NCBI GenBank assembly: GCA_919901895.1
Contig: CAKKQI010000395.1
Coordinates: forward strand, 1-5,900
Length of the DNA: 5,900 nt
Direction of reading: 5' to 3'
DNA from: Candidatus Brocadiaceae bacterium
GTDB taxonomy: Bacteria; Planctomycetota; MHYJ01; JACQXL01; CAKKQI01
The position numbers were made by a program, and so were the translations under genes. The notes below the pieces were generated by a model. That model was not told the DNA's origin. It made no database searches and saw nothing but the letters and a program-made list of their open reading frames with translations. Below are positions 4,752 to 5,900 of this stretch, in pieces (positions within the stretch are counted from its first letter, which is position 1; each line of letters opens with the position of its first letter).

Positions 4752-4840
4752 TTTTCAATTTGATTTTTTAATTTTTCATTCAATAAATATCACCCACTTC
4801 ATTTTGAATTTTTCATTTTGAAATTTGCATTTTGCATTTA
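4744..4840. repeat. AT-rich heptamer arrays upstream of the four-helix-bundle gene
   Basis: Two adjacent series on the plus strand. TTTTTCA, TTTTTCA, ATTTGAT, TTTTTAA, TTTTTCA, TTCAATA, AATATCA run 4744-4792. TCATTTT, GAATTTT, TCATTTT, GAAATTT, GCATTTT, GCATTTA run 4799-4840. They fill the whole spacer between the transketolase N-terminal stop (4842) and the start of the four-helix-bundle gene, and cover that gene's ATG. On the minus strand they read AAAATGC/AAAATGA, the same family as 4342-4383 and 1375-1463 but inverted relative to 4342-4383. Confidence 0.82.
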
Positions 4841-4841
4841 A

Positions 4842-5666
4842 TCAGGAAAGTTCCTTCAACGCTGCCGCCGCCTCTTGGGCCGACGGCGTCTTCCCGTGCC
4901 ACTCCGATTTGTTTTCCATAAAAGAAACGCCCTTGCCTTTAACAGTCCGGGCAATAATAATAGTCGGTTGTCCTTTAATAGTTTCGGCTTTATCCAAGGC
5001 GGCGATAATTTCCCGGAAATTATGTCCGTCAATATCAATCACCAGCCAGCCAAAGGCCTGCCATTTCTGAACCACCGGGGCCAGATTCATTATTTTCTCA
5101 ACGGCCCCGTCAATCTGGTAGCCGTTATAATCCAGGATGGCGCAGAGGTTATCTAATTTATAATGAGCCGCCGCCATCGCCGCTTCCCAAACCTGCCCCT
5201 CCTGGCATTCCCCGTCGCCCAGCATAACATAAACCCGGTAATTTTTTTTGTCCAATTGGCCGGCCAGGGCCATTCCGTTGGCGACCGAAAGCCCCTGACC
5301 CAACGAACCGCTGGACATTTCCACTCCGGGCGTGCGTTTCATATCAGGATGCCCCTGCAGAATACTGCCGAAATTTCTCAACGTCTCCAATTCTTTAACG
5401 GAAAAATAACCGCTCTCGGCTAAAGCGGCATACCAGACCGGACCGGCGTGTCCTTTGGATAGCAGGAAACGGTCGCGGTCAGGCCAGTGCGGGTCTTTCG
5501 GATGATGGCGCATTTTATAAAAATAAAGCGCGACCATTAATTCCACGGCTGAAAGCGACCCGCCGGGATGTCCGGACCCGGCCCGGGCCAGCATGGTAAT
5601 GATCTGACGTCTGATGACTCTGGCTTTTTGCTGAAAGAAATCTATTTTTTTATCTAAATCATTCAT
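4842..5666 (-). CDS. Transketolase, N-terminal (thiamine-diphosphate-binding) subunit
   Basis: First half of a split transketolase (274 aa, normal for this subunit), acting in the cytoplasm in the non-oxidative pentose phosphate pathway. Motifs: GSGHPGGSLSAVE (31-43) with H33, KGHAGP (71-76) with H73, GSLGQG (120-125), and the ThDP/Mg motif GDGECQEGQVWEA starting at 150, with D151 and N181 (DYNGYQ) as likely metal ligands. WHGKTP near the end carries H257, a match to the conserved active-site histidine. It contains no pyrimidine-binding domain; that half is encoded at 3394-4341, separated by the four-helix-bundle gene, whereas the two halves are usually adjacent. No Shine-Dalgarno precedes the ATG at 5666. 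A perfect TATAAT ends 12 nt upstream, which hints at a very short or absent leader. DXP synthase was considered; it is a longer single chain, so transketolase is preferred. Confidence 0.95.
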   Translation of the reverse strand: MNDLDKKIDFFQQKARVIRRQIITMLARAGSGHPGGSLSAVELMVALYFYKMRHHPKDPHWPDRDRFLLSKGHAGPVWYAALAESGYFSVKELETLRNFGSILQGHPDMKRTPGVEMSSGSLGQGLSVANGMALAGQLDKKNYRVYVMLGDGECQEGQVWEAAMAAAHYKLDNLCAILDYNGYQIDGAVEKIMNLAPVVQKWQAFGWLVIDIDGHNFREIIAALDKAETIKGQPTIIIARTVKGKGVSFMENKSEWHGKTPSAQEAAAALKELS

Positions 5667-5678
5667 GAACGCTTAACG

Positions 5679-5705
5679 ATTATAAAATTAACCATCGGGT
5701 GTAAG
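5679..5705 (-). promoter_or_regulatory. Candidate promoter of the transketolase N-terminal gene
   Basis: Minus strand: CTTACA (5705-5700, 4 of 6 to consensus), 15-bp spacer, perfect TATAAT (5684-5679). Initiation about 7 nt further on would leave a leader of only about 5 nt before the ATG at 5666, which agrees with the missing Shine-Dalgarno. The spacer is short and the -35 weak, so the -10 box is the main support. Confidence 0.35.
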
Positions 5706-5726
5706 GTTGCAGGTTTCAAGAAATGA

Positions 5727-5753
5727 ATAAAAATTTATTCCCTGAATTTTTAT
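5727..5753. other. AT-only hairpin abutting the 3' end of tRNA-Phe
   Basis: ATAAAAATT (5727-5735) and AATTTTTAT (5745-5753) are a perfect 9-bp inverted repeat around a 9-nt loop, starting at the base after the tRNA discriminator end. The stem is all A-T and weak. It could aid tRNA 3' processing or termination, since minus-strand RNA carries a UUUUUAU run in its downstream arm, but neither role can be shown here. Confidence 0.35.
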
Positions 5754-5824
5754 GGGCAGGGCCGGGATCGAACCGGCGACTCCTGGATTTTCAGTCCAGA
5801 GCTCTACCGCTGAGCTACCTACCC
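5754..5824 (-). tRNA. tRNA-Phe (anticodon GAA)
   Basis: A complete 71-nt cloverleaf can be folded by eye: acceptor GGGTAGG with CCTGCCC (one G-U), D arm GCTC-AGCGGTA-GAGC, anticodon arm CTGGA-CTGAAAA-TCCAG with anticodon GAA, variable loop GAGTC, and T arm GCCGG-TTCGATC-CCGGC. CCA is not encoded (the gene is followed by ATA), so it must be added by the CCA-adding enzyme. It is upstream of and co-oriented with the transketolase genes. Confidence 0.97.
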
Positions 5825-5864
5825 AATATCTTCTTTAAAAATCGCCTTCCCACAGCTGACTTAA

Positions 5865-5894
5865 AATATAATTCTCTCTTACGAGCATCGGCAA
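5865..5894 (-). promoter_or_regulatory. Candidate sigma-70-type promoter of tRNA-Phe
   Basis: Minus strand: TTGCCG (5894-5889, 4 of 6), 18-bp spacer, TATATT (5870-5865, 5 of 6). The predicted start about 7 nt downstream leaves a leader of roughly 30 nt before the mature tRNA 5' end at 5824. Nothing else was found in the 76 bp between the tRNA and the window edge. Confidence 0.4.
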
Positions 5895-5900
5895 AATTTA

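Noticed and set aside
4342..4840. 23S rRNA intervening sequence
   Set aside because: No 23S rRNA flanks the gene; it sits between two transketolase genes.

Overview
The window is bacterial chromosomal DNA with every convincing gene on the minus strand. Transcription order is tRNA-Phe, transketolase N-terminal subunit, a four-helix-bundle (23S rRNA intervening-sequence type) protein, transketolase C-terminal subunit, an S41 carboxyl-terminal processing protease, and tsaD. Split transketolase, a free-standing four-helix-bundle gene, a tRNA without an encoded CCA and heavy repeat load fit an uncultured bacterium of candidate-phylum type (Omnitrophota, Planctomycetota or similar). That assignment is a guess from gene style; no marker here fixes the phylum.

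Layout. 5754-5824 is tRNA-Phe with a plausible promoter upstream. 4842-5666 and 3394-4341 encode the two halves of a transketolase (thiamine-diphosphate half and pyrimidine-binding plus C-terminal half). They should assemble into one enzyme of the non-oxidative pentose phosphate pathway. Between the halves sits the four-helix-bundle gene (4386-4751), bracketed on both sides by AT-rich 7-bp repeat arrays in opposite orientation. 1791-3275 is an exported or membrane-anchored PDZ/S41 protease with a complete Ser-Lys-Gln triad. 1370-1790 has no established gene; it holds an AT-rich inverted repeat, three hairpin elements and possible coding remnants. 14-1369 is tsaD, the catalytic subunit for tRNA t6A37 synthesis, about 110 residues longer than usual.

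The main message is the repeats. At least three sequence families, all with 7-bp periodicity (GGTAATC/ACTGATR, GACTSGC-like, and AAAATGM-like), fill the spacers between the protein genes and penetrate reading frames. TsaD carries three in-frame blocks (about 28, 39 and 52 residues) made of heptamers or short GC hairpins. The S41 protease carries at least one such block. The transketolase C-terminal subunit takes its stop codon from a heptamer, and the four-helix-bundle gene takes its start codon from one. In several arrays the two arms are inverted relative to each other, so transcripts could fold into long hairpins. Only one of the five main genes (the protease) has a clear Shine-Dalgarno sequence.

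Apart from the two transketolase subunits, the genes have no obvious shared pathway; the neighbourhood looks like a loosely assembled housekeeping stretch remodelled by repeats.
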